The translations under genes were made by a program, and so were the position numbers. The notes under the pieces are model-generated. The model saw only the letters and a program-made list of their open reading frames with translations. It was not told where the DNA came from and did no database searches. 64,000 nt of DNA from Nonomuraea basaltis (GTDB lineage Bacteria > Actinomycetota > Actinomycetes > Streptosporangiales > Streptosporangiaceae), in contig NZ_VCJS01000050.1 of the NCBI RefSeq assembly GCF_005893125.1, positions 1-64,000 of the forward strand. Reading direction: 5' to 3'. Shown one piece after another: positions 16,593 through 24,636 of the stretch (position 1 is its first letter; each line of letters begins with the position of its first letter).

Positions 16593-17495
16593 ATGAGAAG
16601 AGCACTTGCCATCGCATTCCTCGGCACCCTCCTCAGCGGATCGGCTCTCGCCGGCTGCGCGGCGCCCGAGGAGACGACCACGGCGGCCCCCAAGGCCGAG
16701 ATCGCAGCGGGCGCCAAGGACGAGGCGATCGCCAAGCTGCTCCCGGCGGACATCCAGCAGGCCGGCAAGGTACGCGTGGCCTCCGGTGTCTCCTTCCCGC
16801 CCATGGAGTTCTTCGACACCGACAACAAGACCGTGATCGGGTTCGACGCGGACCTGGGCAAGGCGCTCGGCGAGCTGCTGGGCGTGGAGTTCGCCTTCGA
16901 GAACGTCAACTTCGACGGCATCATCGGCGGACTCAACGCCGGCCGCTACGACCTCGGCCTGACCAGCATGATCGACAAGGAGGAGCGCCGGGAGCAGGTG
17001 GACTTCGTCGACTACCTCAAGTCCGGCTCGGCGCTCATGGTGCCCAAAGGCAACCCGCAGAGCGTCAAGGAAATCCTCGACATGTGCGGCAAGAAGGTCG
17101 CCGTCGAGAAGGCCTCGACCGGCGACCTGTACGTGGACGACGTCACGAAGAAGTGCGCCGACGCCGGCAAGCCGGCCGTGGAGAAGGTCCCCTTCCCCGA
17201 CCAGGCGAGCGCCGTGCAGGCCCTGCAGTCCAAGCGGGCCGACATGGTCCTCGCACTGGACCTGACCCTGGCCTACAACGTGAAGCAGGCGCCGCAGCAG
17301 TTCGAGGTCGCGGTGAGCGCGATCGACCCGCTCCCCATCGGCATCCCGGTGCCGAAGAGCAAGCCGCAGCTGCGGGACGCCGTGCAGGCCGCGCTGAAGA
17401 AGCTCATCGCGGACGGGACCTACGACGAGCTGCTGGCCAAGTGGAACCTGCAGGCGCAGGCGTTCAAGGACGCCACGATCAACGCGGGCTCATGA
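16593..17495 (+). CDS. Amino-acid ABC transporter substrate-binding lipoprotein
   Basis: Extracytoplasmic binding protein of the polar amino-acid (PAAT, SBP family 3) class, 300 residues. The lipoprotein signal ends in the lipobox LAGC at about residue 20-23. The mature part opens with GKVRVASGVSFPPMEFFDTD and IGFDADLGKALGELL, and the ligand-binding hinge appears as RYDLGLTSMIDKEERREQVD, all typical of the family. ATG 16593 gives the complete signal peptide. The next reading frame starts on its stop codon. Linkage with a ureohydrolase and a decarboxylase suggests arginine or a guanidino compound as ligand; that is inference. Confidence 0.92.
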   Translation: MRRALAIAFLGTLLSGSALAGCAAPEETTTAAPKAEIAAGAKDEAIAKLLPADIQQAGKVRVASGVSFPPMEFFDTDNKTVIGFDADLGKALGELLGVEFAFENVNFDGIIGGLNAGRYDLGLTSMIDKEERREQVDFVDYLKSGSALMVPKGNPQSVKEILDMCGKKVAVEKASTGDLYVDDVTKKCADAGKPAVEKVPFPDQASAVQALQSKRADMVLALDLTLAYNVKQAPQQFEVAVSAIDPLPIGIPVPKSKPQLRDAVQAALKKLIADGTYDELLAKWNLQAQAFKDATINAGS

Positions 17496-17563
17496 CCGAG
17501 CTTGTCGAGGTCATCAATGAGCACAGCGCCTTGGTCATGAGCCCGACGGAGAAGGCCTCATGA
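17492..17563 (+). CDS. 23-residue mini-ORF, ATGA-coupled at both ends
   Basis: Reading MTELVEVINEHSALVMSPTE followed by KAS and a stop. Its ATG overlaps the stop of the binding-protein gene (ATGA at 17492-17495), and its TGA overlaps the ATG of the permease gene (ATGA at 17560-17563). It has no ribosome site of its own, while the permease has GGAGAAGG inside this ORF. It could carry ribosomes from binding protein to permease and so set their ratio, or encode a small transporter-associated peptide. I know no family for it. It could also be a by-product of spacing. Confidence 0.45.
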   Translation: MTELVEVINEHSALVMSPTEKAS

Positions 17564-18420
17564 CCGGCCTGCAGGAGCACGCGACCGAGCCCATCGTGCC
17601 GCTGCGGCGGCCCGGCCGGTGGGCGGCCGCGGCGGTGCTCGCGGTGCTGGCCGCGATGGCGGTCAACTTCGTGCTGACCACCCCGGCGCTCCGGCTCGAC
17701 CTGGTGGCGGGGTACCTCCTCGAGAGGTCGATCATGCGCGGGCTGCTGCTCACGATCGAGCTGACGGTGCTCGCCATGCTGGCGGGCGTCGTGCTCGGCA
17801 CCGCGCTGGCGATCATGCGGCTCTCGGACAACCCGCTGCTCCGCTGGATCGCGGCCGCGTACGTGTGGCTCTTCCGCGGCACGCCCATCCTGGTCCAGCT
17901 GCTGTTCTGGTTCTTCCTCGGCGCGGTGATGCCACGCGTCAGCCTCGGGATCCCCTTCGGCCCGGAGTTCTTCTCCACGCCGGTCAACGCGCTGATCACC
18001 CCGTTCACCGCGGCCATCCTCGGCCTGGGGCTGAACGAGGCCGCCTACATGGCCGAGATCGTCAGGGCGGGTATCGGCTCGGTGGACCGCGGGCAGCGGG
18101 AGGCCGCCGAGGCGCTCGGCATGCGGCCCGCGCTGGTCTACCGGCGGATCATCCTGCCCCAGGCGGCCCGGATGATCGTGCCCCCGACCGCCAACGAGAC
18201 GATCTCGATGCTCAAGCTCACCTCCCTGGTGCTGGTCATCGGACTGCCGGACCTGCTGACCAGCGCCCAGCTGATCTACGGCCGCAACTTCCAGCAGATC
18301 CCGCTGCTGATCGTGGCCAGCTGCTGGTATCTCGTCCTGACCACGCTGCTGACCTTCGCCCAGTCGAGGCTCGAACGGCGGCTCGGCCGCTCGGACGTCC
18401 ACGTCGGAGGTCACGCATGA
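17560..18420 (+). CDS. Amino-acid ABC transporter permease
   Basis: Inner-membrane permease of the HisM/GlnP type, 286 residues. Features are a first helix after a 20-residue cytoplasmic tail, the conserved FRGTPILVQLLFW stretch, and the ATPase-contacting EAA loop EAAEALGMRPALVYRRIILP. It has five to six membrane helices. Only one permease gene is present, so it would work as a homodimer, which is normal in this class. Both ends overlap neighbouring frames by ATGA, and a ribosome site GGAGAAGG precedes it. Confidence 0.93.
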   Translation: MTGLQEHATEPIVPLRRPGRWAAAAVLAVLAAMAVNFVLTTPALRLDLVAGYLLERSIMRGLLLTIELTVLAMLAGVVLGTALAIMRLSDNPLLRWIAAAYVWLFRGTPILVQLLFWFFLGAVMPRVSLGIPFGPEFFSTPVNALITPFTAAILGLGLNEAAYMAEIVRAGIGSVDRGQREAAEALGMRPALVYRRIILPQAARMIVPPTANETISMLKLTSLVLVIGLPDLLTSAQLIYGRNFQQIPLLIVASCWYLVLTTLLTFAQSRLERRLGRSDVHVGGHA

Positions 18421-19178
18421 GTGAACTGCTCATCGCAAGGGGTGTGCGCAAGAGCTTCGGGAAGGTCGAGGTGCTCAAGGGCATCGACCTGACCGTGCAC
18501 CCCGGCCAGGTGGTGTGCCTGCTAGGCCCGTCGGGCTCGGGCAAGTCGACCTTCCTGCGCTGCGTCAATCACCTCGAACGGCTCGACGCCGGGGAGATCT
18601 GGGTCGACGGCCACCTGGTCGGCTACCGCAGGGCGGGCGGGAAGAAGTACGAGATGCGTCCCCGCGAGGTGGCCGACCAGCGCCGCGACATCGGCATGGT
18701 GTTCCAGCGCTTCAACCTCTTCCCGCACCGCACGGCGCTGGAGAACGTCATGGAGGCGCCCCGGCACGTGCTCGGCCGGCCCCGCGAGGCCGTCCGGCAG
18801 GCGGCCCTCGACCTCCTGCGGCGGGTCGGCATGGAGGAGCGGGCGAACCATTACCCCGCCCAGCTCTCCGGCGGCCAGCAGCAGCGGGTGGCGATCGCCA
18901 GGGCTCTGGCCATGAAGCCCAAGCTGATGTTGTTCGACGAGCCGACCAGCGCGCTCGACCCCGAACTCGTCGGCGAGGTCCTCGATGTGATGAAGGATCT
19001 GGCCGGAGCCGGAATGACGATGATCGTGGTGACGCATGAGATCGGATTCGCCCGCGAGGTCGCCGACCAGGTCGTCTTCATGGACGACGGGATGGTCGTC
19101 GAGGCGGGACCGGCCGGCGAGCTGATCGCCAATCCCCGACACCAGCGGACCCAGGCCTTCCTGGCCAAGGTCCTGTAG
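18417..19178 (+). CDS. Amino-acid ABC transporter ATP-binding protein
   Basis: ATPase of the polar amino-acid transporter, 253 residues. It shows Walker A GPSGSGKST, Q-loop VFQRFNLFPH, signature LSGGQQQR, Walker B KLMLFDEPTSALDPE and H-loop VVTHE, the exact GlnQ/HisP pattern. Its ATG overlaps the permease stop (ATGA). It completes the transporter, and the ureohydrolase gene follows after 16 bases in the same operon. Confidence 0.95.
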   Translation: MSELLIARGVRKSFGKVEVLKGIDLTVHPGQVVCLLGPSGSGKSTFLRCVNHLERLDAGEIWVDGHLVGYRRAGGKKYEMRPREVADQRRDIGMVFQRFNLFPHRTALENVMEAPRHVLGRPREAVRQAALDLLRRVGMEERANHYPAQLSGGQQQRVAIARALAMKPKLMLFDEPTSALDPELVGEVLDVMKDLAGAGMTMIVVTHEIGFAREVADQVVFMDDGMVVEAGPAGELIANPRHQRTQAFLAKVL

Positions 19179-19194
19179 ACGGAAAGGAACTCAC

Positions 19195-20142
19195 ATGCCA
19201 CGGGGGCCCGTCGACTCCTCCCGGATCCCGCGTTACGCAGGACCCGCCACGTTCGCCAGACTGCCCCGCCTGAGCGAGGTCGGGCAGGCCGAGGTGGCCG
19301 TCGTGGGGGTGCCCTTCGATACCGGGGTCTCCTACCGGCCGGGAGCGCGCTTCGGTCCGGCGGCGGTGCGCGAGGCGTCGAGGCTGCTGCGGCCGTACCA
19401 TCCGGTGCTCGATGTGTCACCGTTCGAGCGCGTCCAGGTGGCGGACGCGGGCGACATCGCCTGCAACCCGTTCGACATCGGGGAGGCGATCGAGACGATC
19501 GACGCGGCGGCCTCCGAGCTGCTGGCCGGGGGTGCGAAACCGGTGACGATCGGCGGCGACCACACCATCGCGCTGCCGCTGCTGCGAGCGGTCTCGAGAG
19601 TGCACGGCCCGGTGGCGCTGCTCCACTTCGACGCGCATCTGGACACCTGGGACACCTACTTCGGTGCCGCCTACACCCACGGCACCCCGTTCCGGCGTGC
19701 GGTCGAGGAGGGGCTCCTCGACACCGAGGCGCTCAGCCACGTCGGCATCCGCGGCCCCCTGTACGGCAGGCGCGACCTGGACGAGGACCGGCGGCTCGGC
19801 TTCGGCATCCTCACCTCACGCGACGTGCTGCGGCGCGGCGTGGACGAGGTGGTCGACGTGCTGCGGCAGCGCGTCGGGGATCGGCCGCTGTACGTGTCGA
19901 TCGACATCGACGTGCTCGACCCCGCGCACGCCCCCGGTACGGGGACGCCGGAGGCCGGCGGACTGACCAGCCGGGAGCTGCTGGAGATCCTCCGCGGGCT
20001 GGAGGGCTGCGACCTGGTCGGCGCCGACGTCGTCGAGGTGGCGCCCGCCTACGACCACGCGGAGATCACCTCGATCGCCGCCTCGCACGTCGCCTATGAC
20101 CTGGTCAGCCTGCTGGCACTACGGTCTCAGAAGTCGGCATGA
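19195..20142 (+). CDS. Ureohydrolase (agmatinase/guanidinobutyrase family)
   Basis: Binuclear-manganese enzyme that cleaves a guanidino group to urea and an amine, 315 residues. All metal-ligand motifs are present: GGDHTIALP, LLHFDAHLDTWD and SIDIDVLDPAHAPGTGTPE. Substrate choice among agmatine, 4-guanidinobutyrate and similar compounds cannot be read directly. The neighbouring 2-oxoacid decarboxylase and amino-acid transporter favour 4-guanidinobutyrate, formed from arginine through 2-ketoarginine. Ribosome site AAAGGA precedes the ATG. The last seven or so codons are part of a 27-bp direct repeat copied once more past the stop. Confidence 0.9.
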   Translation: MPRGPVDSSRIPRYAGPATFARLPRLSEVGQAEVAVVGVPFDTGVSYRPGARFGPAAVREASRLLRPYHPVLDVSPFERVQVADAGDIACNPFDIGEAIETIDAAASELLAGGAKPVTIGGDHTIALPLLRAVSRVHGPVALLHFDAHLDTWDTYFGAAYTHGTPFRRAVEEGLLDTEALSHVGIRGPLYGRRDLDEDRRLGFGILTSRDVLRRGVDEVVDVLRQRVGDRPLYVSIDIDVLDPAHAPGTGTPEAGGLTSRELLEILRGLEGCDLVGADVVEVAPAYDHAEITSIAASHVAYDLVSLLALRSQKSA

Positions 20143-20184
20143 GATCGCATGACACAGCGGTCTCAGAAGTCGGCATGAGATCGC
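20122..20184. repeat. 27-bp perfect tandem repeat at ureohydrolase gene end
   Basis: Two identical 27-base copies at 20122-20148 and 20158-20184, period 36. The first covers the last codons and TGA of the ureohydrolase gene. The second lies in the gap before the decarboxylase gene and still reads Ser-Gln-Lys-Ser-Ala-stop. Confidence 0.9.
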
Positions 20185-20205
20185 CATGACACTACGGGAG
20201 AAGCC

Positions 20206-21840
20206 ATGAGGACGGGCGGCGACCTGGTCGTCGAGTCGCTGGCCGCGCTCGGCGCCACCACGGTCTTCGGCGAGCCGGGGCAGCACGCGCTGGGCCTGTT
20301 CGACGCGCTTCGCCGGGTCGGAGCGGCGAGCCTGGGGGCGCAGCCCCTGCGCTACGTGGGCTGCCGCACCGAGCTGAGCGTCGCGTTCGCCGCCGACGGC
20401 CACGCCCGCGCGACCGGCTCGGTCGCGCCCTTCATGGTCTCCACCGGCCCGGGCGCGCTGGGCACCCTCCCCGCACTCATGGAGTCCCGTAACGCCGGTA
20501 TCCCCGTCCTGGGCATCAGCAGCCAGATCCCGGCGGACGGGCTGGGCGGCAGGCGCAAGGGCTACCTGCACGAGCTGCCGGACCAGGCCGCGTCCTTCAG
20601 GGACGTCGTGAAGTCGGTCCACGTGGTGCGGACGGCCGGTCAGATCGTGCCGGCGCTGACCGAGGCGTGGGAGATCGCGCTCACCGCGCCCGCGGGCCCG
20701 GTCTGGGTGGAGATCCCGCAGGACGTCCTGCTCGGCGCGACCGACATTCCCGCGGTCGCCGATCTCCGGGTGGCGCCGAGACCGCTCGCCCCGCGAGCCG
20801 AGCTCGTCGCCGCGGCGGCGGAGCTGCTGGCACGGGCGGCCCGCCCGGTGATCCTGGCCGGAGGAGGGGTGATCCGCGCCGGCGCCCAGGCGGCCCTGCT
20901 GGAGCTGGCGGAAGAGCTGGACGCGCCGGTCGCCACCACGTTCGGCGCGAAGGGCGCCTTCCCCTGGGAGCACCCGCTGTCGCTCCAGTCGTGGCTGGAG
21001 GACCGGCACCTGACGACGTTCCTGGAGGACGCCGACGTGCTGCTGGTCGTGGGCTCGGGCCTGGGGGAGCTGTCCAGCAACTACCACACGATGCGACCGC
21101 GCGGCCGGGTCATCCAGATCGAGGCCGACCTCGGCAAGCTCGAGTCCAACCACCCGGGCCTGGCCGTCCATGCGGACGCCCGGCTCGGGCTGGAAGCGCT
21201 GGCGCAGGGCGTGAAGGGAGCCGGCCGTGATGGCGCGGCGGCCCGGTCCGCGGTCCGTGACGTGCTCGCGCGAGTCGCCGAGCGGCTCGACGCGCAGGAC
21301 CTCACCTTCGAGCGGGCGGTGCTCGCGGCCGTGGAACGCGCGTTGCCGGGAGAGGCGCTGAGCTTCTGGGACATGACGATCCTCGCGTACTGGGCCTGGT
21401 CCGCCTGGCCGCGGCCGATGGAGTCGGCGCAGGGCGCGGGCGGGCTCGGCTACGCGCTCCCCGCGGCGCTCGGCGCGGCCGCCGCCACCGGCGGGCCGGT
21501 GCTCGCGGTCAGCGGTGACGGCGGGGCGATGTACGGCCTGGCCGAGCTGGCCACGCTCCGCCAGCACCACCTCGACGTGACGTGGTTGATCGTGGACGAC
21601 GGCGGCTACGGCATCCTGCGCGAGTACATGACCGGCGCGTTCGGCGCCGCCACGGGGACCGAGCTGGCCAGGCCGGACTTCGTCGCCCTCGCGGCGGCCT
21701 TCGGCGTGCCCGCCTGCCGTACCACTCCGGAGGACCTGGAGGGCGACCTCGCGCGGGCCCTGCGAACACCGGGGCCGAGCGTCGTCGTGCTCCCCGCGAC
21801 CCTCCGCATGTTCGCCCCCACCCACCTGACGCCGTCATAG
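20206..21840 (+). CDS. Thiamine-diphosphate-dependent decarboxylase, probable 5-guanidino-2-oxopentanoate decarboxylase
   Basis: Acetolactate-synthase-like enzyme of 544 residues. Three domains are visible: the N-terminal pyrimidine-binding domain with the activating glutamate in GCRTELSVAFAADGHARATG, a central Rossmann-like domain (about 190-330), and the C-terminal diphosphate-binding domain with GDGGAMYGLAELATL. No regulatory-subunit gene adjoins, which argues against valine/isoleucine synthesis. Next to an arginine-type transporter and a ureohydrolase it fits AruI, which decarboxylates 2-ketoarginine to 4-guanidinobutyraldehyde. That assignment rests on context and family. An oxalyl-CoA or benzoylformate decarboxylase role is possible. 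Confidence 0.85.
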   Translation: MRTGGDLVVESLAALGATTVFGEPGQHALGLFDALRRVGAASLGAQPLRYVGCRTELSVAFAADGHARATGSVAPFMVSTGPGALGTLPALMESRNAGIPVLGISSQIPADGLGGRRKGYLHELPDQAASFRDVVKSVHVVRTAGQIVPALTEAWEIALTAPAGPVWVEIPQDVLLGATDIPAVADLRVAPRPLAPRAELVAAAAELLARAARPVILAGGGVIRAGAQAALLELAEELDAPVATTFGAKGAFPWEHPLSLQSWLEDRHLTTFLEDADVLLVVGSGLGELSSNYHTMRPRGRVIQIEADLGKLESNHPGLAVHADARLGLEALAQGVKGAGRDGAAARSAVRDVLARVAERLDAQDLTFERAVLAAVERALPGEALSFWDMTILAYWAWSAWPRPMESAQGAGGLGYALPAALGAAAATGGPVLAVSGDGGAMYGLAELATLRQHHLDVTWLIVDDGGYGILREYMTGAFGAATGTELARPDFVALAAAFGVPACRTTPEDLEGDLARALRTPGPSVVVLPATLRMFAPTHLTPS

Positions 21841-21856
21841 AACAGGACCGCCCCGA

Positions 21857-21880
21857 GCGCCGGCCTGGCGTTGCCGGCGC
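21857..21880. terminator. Hairpin between convergent genes
   Basis: Stem GCGCCGGC / GCCGGCGC with an 8-base loop, 17 bases after the decarboxylase stop and before the convergent HxlR gene. Confidence 0.55.
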
Positions 21881-21907
21881 CCTCGACCGTGCCGAGCAGC
21901 CGTGACG

Positions 21908-22372
21908 TCACCCTTGTCCGGGTCGGCTTCCGTTCGACTGGGCCGGGCGTGGGATGGGCCCGGCGCCAGCGCTCTCTTGGGCGTCGAGAAGATCGTCACC
22001 GTGCTCGAGGATCCAGCGTCCGAGCGCCTTCATCGGACCGTCGACCAGGCTCTCCCCCAAGCCGGTGAGGCTGTAGTCGACGCGAGGCGGGGCCTCGGCG
22101 TAGGTGGCGCGCTTGATCAGGCCGTTGGCGAGCAGGCGGTGCAACGCATCGGTGAGAACTTTGTCGCTCATGCCGCCGATCGCGGCGCGTAGCTGGTGGC
22201 GCCGGCGCGGGCCGGAGCGCAGAGCTGCCAGGACCACAGGATCCCAGGTGTGCGCGAACAGGTCGATGGCCGCGCGCAGGCGGCAGTCCGCCACCAGCTC
22301 GTAGCCGTGGGCCTGCTGATCGCTCATCTCGCCGTCCATGATCGCGCAGTTGAAACGCACCAATCGGTGCAT
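21908..22372 (-). CDS. HxlR-family transcriptional regulator
   Basis: Winged-helix regulator of 154 residues. The HxlR domain spans about residues 25-120: RLRAAIDLFAHTWDPVVLAA, then GMSDKVLTDALHRLLANGLI, then the wing PPRVDYSLTGLGESL. Most family members sense redox or electrophile stress through a cysteine; here a cysteine lies just before the domain in ADCRLRA. I chose ATG 22372 because AAGAAGG sits five bases before it; ATGs at 22339 and 22327 are alternatives. It diverges from the F420-type reductase gene with a 53-base gap, so it probably regulates it. Confidence 0.85.
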   Translation of the reverse strand: MHRLVRFNCAIMDGEMSDQQAHGYELVADCRLRAAIDLFAHTWDPVVLAALRSGPRRRHQLRAAIGGMSDKVLTDALHRLLANGLIKRATYAEAPPRVDYSLTGLGESLVDGPMKALGRWILEHGDDLLDAQESAGAGPIPRPAQSNGSRPGQG

Positions 22373-22425
22373 AACGCCTTCTTTACCGTAGTCGTCCAGC
22401 AACCACTGTTGGCAAGGGAGAGACG

Positions 22426-23100
22426 ATGCGCATCGGGATCCTGGGAACGGGAAGCCTGGCGGAGGGGCTTGGCACCGGCTGGGCGCGTGCCGGACACGAG
22501 CTGGTGATCAGTGGGCGATCCCCGGCCAAGGCGCAGCGACTCGCTGATCGGCTGGGCCATGGGATACGCGCCGTCACGCCGCCTGAAGCGGTCACCGGAC
22601 GCGATGCGGTGCTGCTCGCGGTGTCGTGGAACGGCGTCGAGGACATGCTGCGAGATGCCGGTGCGTCCGACGGCCTGCTGTCCGGGACACCGCTGATCGA
22701 CCCCACGAATGCCGTGGAACACGGCGTCGGGGTGTTGCTGACCGAGGCCGGCGGCTCGATGGCGGAGCGGATCGCCGCACTCGCTCCGGGAGCACATGTC
22801 GTCAAGGCCTTCCACCTGTTCCCCGCCGAGCAGTGGACCGGAGCGACCGGCGAGGACGAGCCTCCGGTGACGGTGGCGCTGTGCGGCGACGATCCGGCCG
22901 CGCTGCAGGTGGTCGGCACGCTGGTGCGTGATGTCGGCGGGGTACCGGCCGTCCTGGGACCGCTGGATCGTGTCCGTCAGCTTGAGGAGGTCGCGGGTTT
23001 CGTCATCGGGCTGGCCTTCGCCGGCGTTGATCCAGGCTCCGCGATTCCGCATGTCCCATCACCGGCGACGCTGCCACCTGCTTCGGAGGCTCCCCTGTAG
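22426..23100 (+). CDS. NADPH/F420-dependent reductase-like protein
   Basis: Rossmann-fold reductase of 224 residues. The dinucleotide loop MRIGILGTGSLAEGLGTGWA starts the protein, followed by ISGRSPAKAQRLADRLG at the NADP phosphate site. The central part resembles F420H2:NADP oxidoreductases (PLIDPTNAVEHG, HVVKAFHLFP). Whether F420 or another acceptor is used cannot be told. It has the ribosome site AGGGAGAG and shares a short divergent promoter region with the HxlR regulator. Confidence 0.87.
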   Translation: MRIGILGTGSLAEGLGTGWARAGHELVISGRSPAKAQRLADRLGHGIRAVTPPEAVTGRDAVLLAVSWNGVEDMLRDAGASDGLLSGTPLIDPTNAVEHGVGVLLTEAGGSMAERIAALAPGAHVVKAFHLFPAEQWTGATGEDEPPVTVALCGDDPAALQVVGTLVRDVGGVPAVLGPLDRVRQLEEVAGFVIGLAFAGVDPGSAIPHVPSPATLPPASEAPL

Positions 23101-23157
23101 TGCCTCGGCGGACGTCGGCGAGCGGCAGGAGCGTCGCGGCGGTAGCCGGCGCGCGGC

Positions 23158-24522
23158 TCAGTCCTCAAGGGCCGGCATCCGAAGGACGAACCGGGCGCCG
23201 GTGTCGGAGTCCTCGATGGTCAGTGTGCCGCCGTGGGACCTCGCGATCTCGCGGGCGATGGGCAGGCCGAGCCCGGTGCCGCCGGCGTCGCGGCTGCGTG
23301 AGGCGTCCAGGCGGGTGAAGCGCTGGAAGACGATTTCGCGCTGGTCGGGCGCGATGCCCGCGCCGTCGTCGAGGACCTCCAGCACGGCCTCCTTGCCCGG
23401 CCGGCGCAGCGTCACGATGATCTGCGTCTCGGCGTGCCGCTCGGCGTTGTCCAGCAGATTCGTCAGCAGGCGGACCAGCTCCAGCGGGTCGCCCGTGACG
23501 GTCACGCCCGCTTGCAGGGTGGTGACGACGTGCTTGGTGCGCGACCTGGCGGTCTCAGTGGCGACCAGCTCGCTCAGGTCCAGGGGCTCGCGGCGGCCCG
23601 GGCCCCCCGCGTCCAGCTTGGTCAGCGCGAGCAGGTCGGTGACGATGGCCTGCAGGCGGTCCAGGCTGGCGAGCACCTCGCGGCCCGTCTCCTGCCAGTC
23701 GGTGTCCTCGGGATGGAGCATGGCGTCCTCGACCTGGGTACGCATCGCGGTGATCGGGCTGCGCAGGTCGTGTGAGGCGTCGCCGGCGAACCTGCGCTGC
23801 TGCTCCATCGCGGCCTGCTGCTGCTCCATCGCCGTCTCCAGCCGCTCCAGCGTCTGGTTGGCGGTCTCGGCCAGGCCTCTGATCTCGTCGTCGTTCTCCG
23901 GCACGGGGACGCGCATCCCACCGCCGCCCGCGGTGATCTCGGCCAGCCTCTTCGTGATGGCGCTGACGGGCTCGAGCGTCCTGGCCACGACGCGCGACAC
24001 TCCGAACCAGGTCAGCGTGACCAGCCCCGCCGTCATGCAGAACTGGAACATGATCACTTGTGGGCTGACGTACCAGGGCACCCCTGGATCGAAGGCGTAG
24101 ATGACCCACTCGCCCTCCGGCTGGTACGCGCGCAAGGCGACCACGATCTTGCACCGGCCAGGAAACGCGGGCAGGTCGCAGAGCTCCGCGACGTGGTTGG
24201 CCTGGTTCCGGGCGGGGATCGCCGACGTCTGGCGGGGGTTGCCGGCCAGGTTCGGCGTCCAGGAGACCGGGCGCCCGACCGGGTCGACCACTTGGATGCC
24301 GTCGAGGTCGTCGGACTTCACCACCTGGGGCAACTGGTTCCGCTTGACCATGAGGAGCACGCGCAGGGCCTTGCCGGAGACCTCGAGTGCCCGGATGTCG
24401 GCGACCTGCTTCCGGATGCCGTACAGCACGAACGCGCTGACGACGAGGTTGAGCAGCAACATGGCGATGCTGCCGTACATTGCCAGCCGCGTCCGCAGCG
24501 ACCGGCCCGACCAGGTGCTCAC
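23158..24522 (-). CDS. Sensor histidine kinase (orphan in this window)
   Basis: Two-component membrane kinase, 454 residues. It has a first helix at about 11-33, an exterior sensor of about 120 residues, a second helix near 155-178, and a HAMP linker. The HisKA dimerisation box with the phosphorylated histidine reads FAGDASHDLRSPITAMRTQV. The ATPase domain shows TNLLDNAERHAE, LDDGAGIAPDQREIVF and GTGLGLPIAREI. No response-regulator gene adjoins on either side, which is unusual for this class. Ribosome site GGGGGAAGG precedes a GTG start. Confidence 0.93.
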   Translation of the reverse strand: MSTWSGRSLRTRLAMYGSIAMLLLNLVVSAFVLYGIRKQVADIRALEVSGKALRVLLMVKRNQLPQVVKSDDLDGIQVVDPVGRPVSWTPNLAGNPRQTSAIPARNQANHVAELCDLPAFPGRCKIVVALRAYQPEGEWVIYAFDPGVPWYVSPQVIMFQFCMTAGLVTLTWFGVSRVVARTLEPVSAITKRLAEITAGGGGMRVPVPENDDEIRGLAETANQTLERLETAMEQQQAAMEQQRRFAGDASHDLRSPITAMRTQVEDAMLHPEDTDWQETGREVLASLDRLQAIVTDLLALTKLDAGGPGRREPLDLSELVATETARSRTKHVVTTLQAGVTVTGDPLELVRLLTNLLDNAERHAETQIIVTLRRPGKEAVLEVLDDGAGIAPDQREIVFQRFTRLDASRSRDAGGTGLGLPIAREIARSHGGTLTIEDSDTGARFVLRMPALED

Positions 24523-24636
24523 ACGCCTTCCCCCGCTGATCAGAAGATCACAGTCATGGCGTTCGCCGCCAATCTAGGGAGATTCTTCGGCCAACTCGGT
24601 TGACCACGGCGAAAGGGGAGGATCTGTGGCGGCCCG

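Noticed and set aside
22357..22370. GCACC-AATC-GGTGC inverted repeat in the HxlR start codons as operator
   Set aside because: Arms of only five bases inside coding sequence are expected by chance at this base composition.
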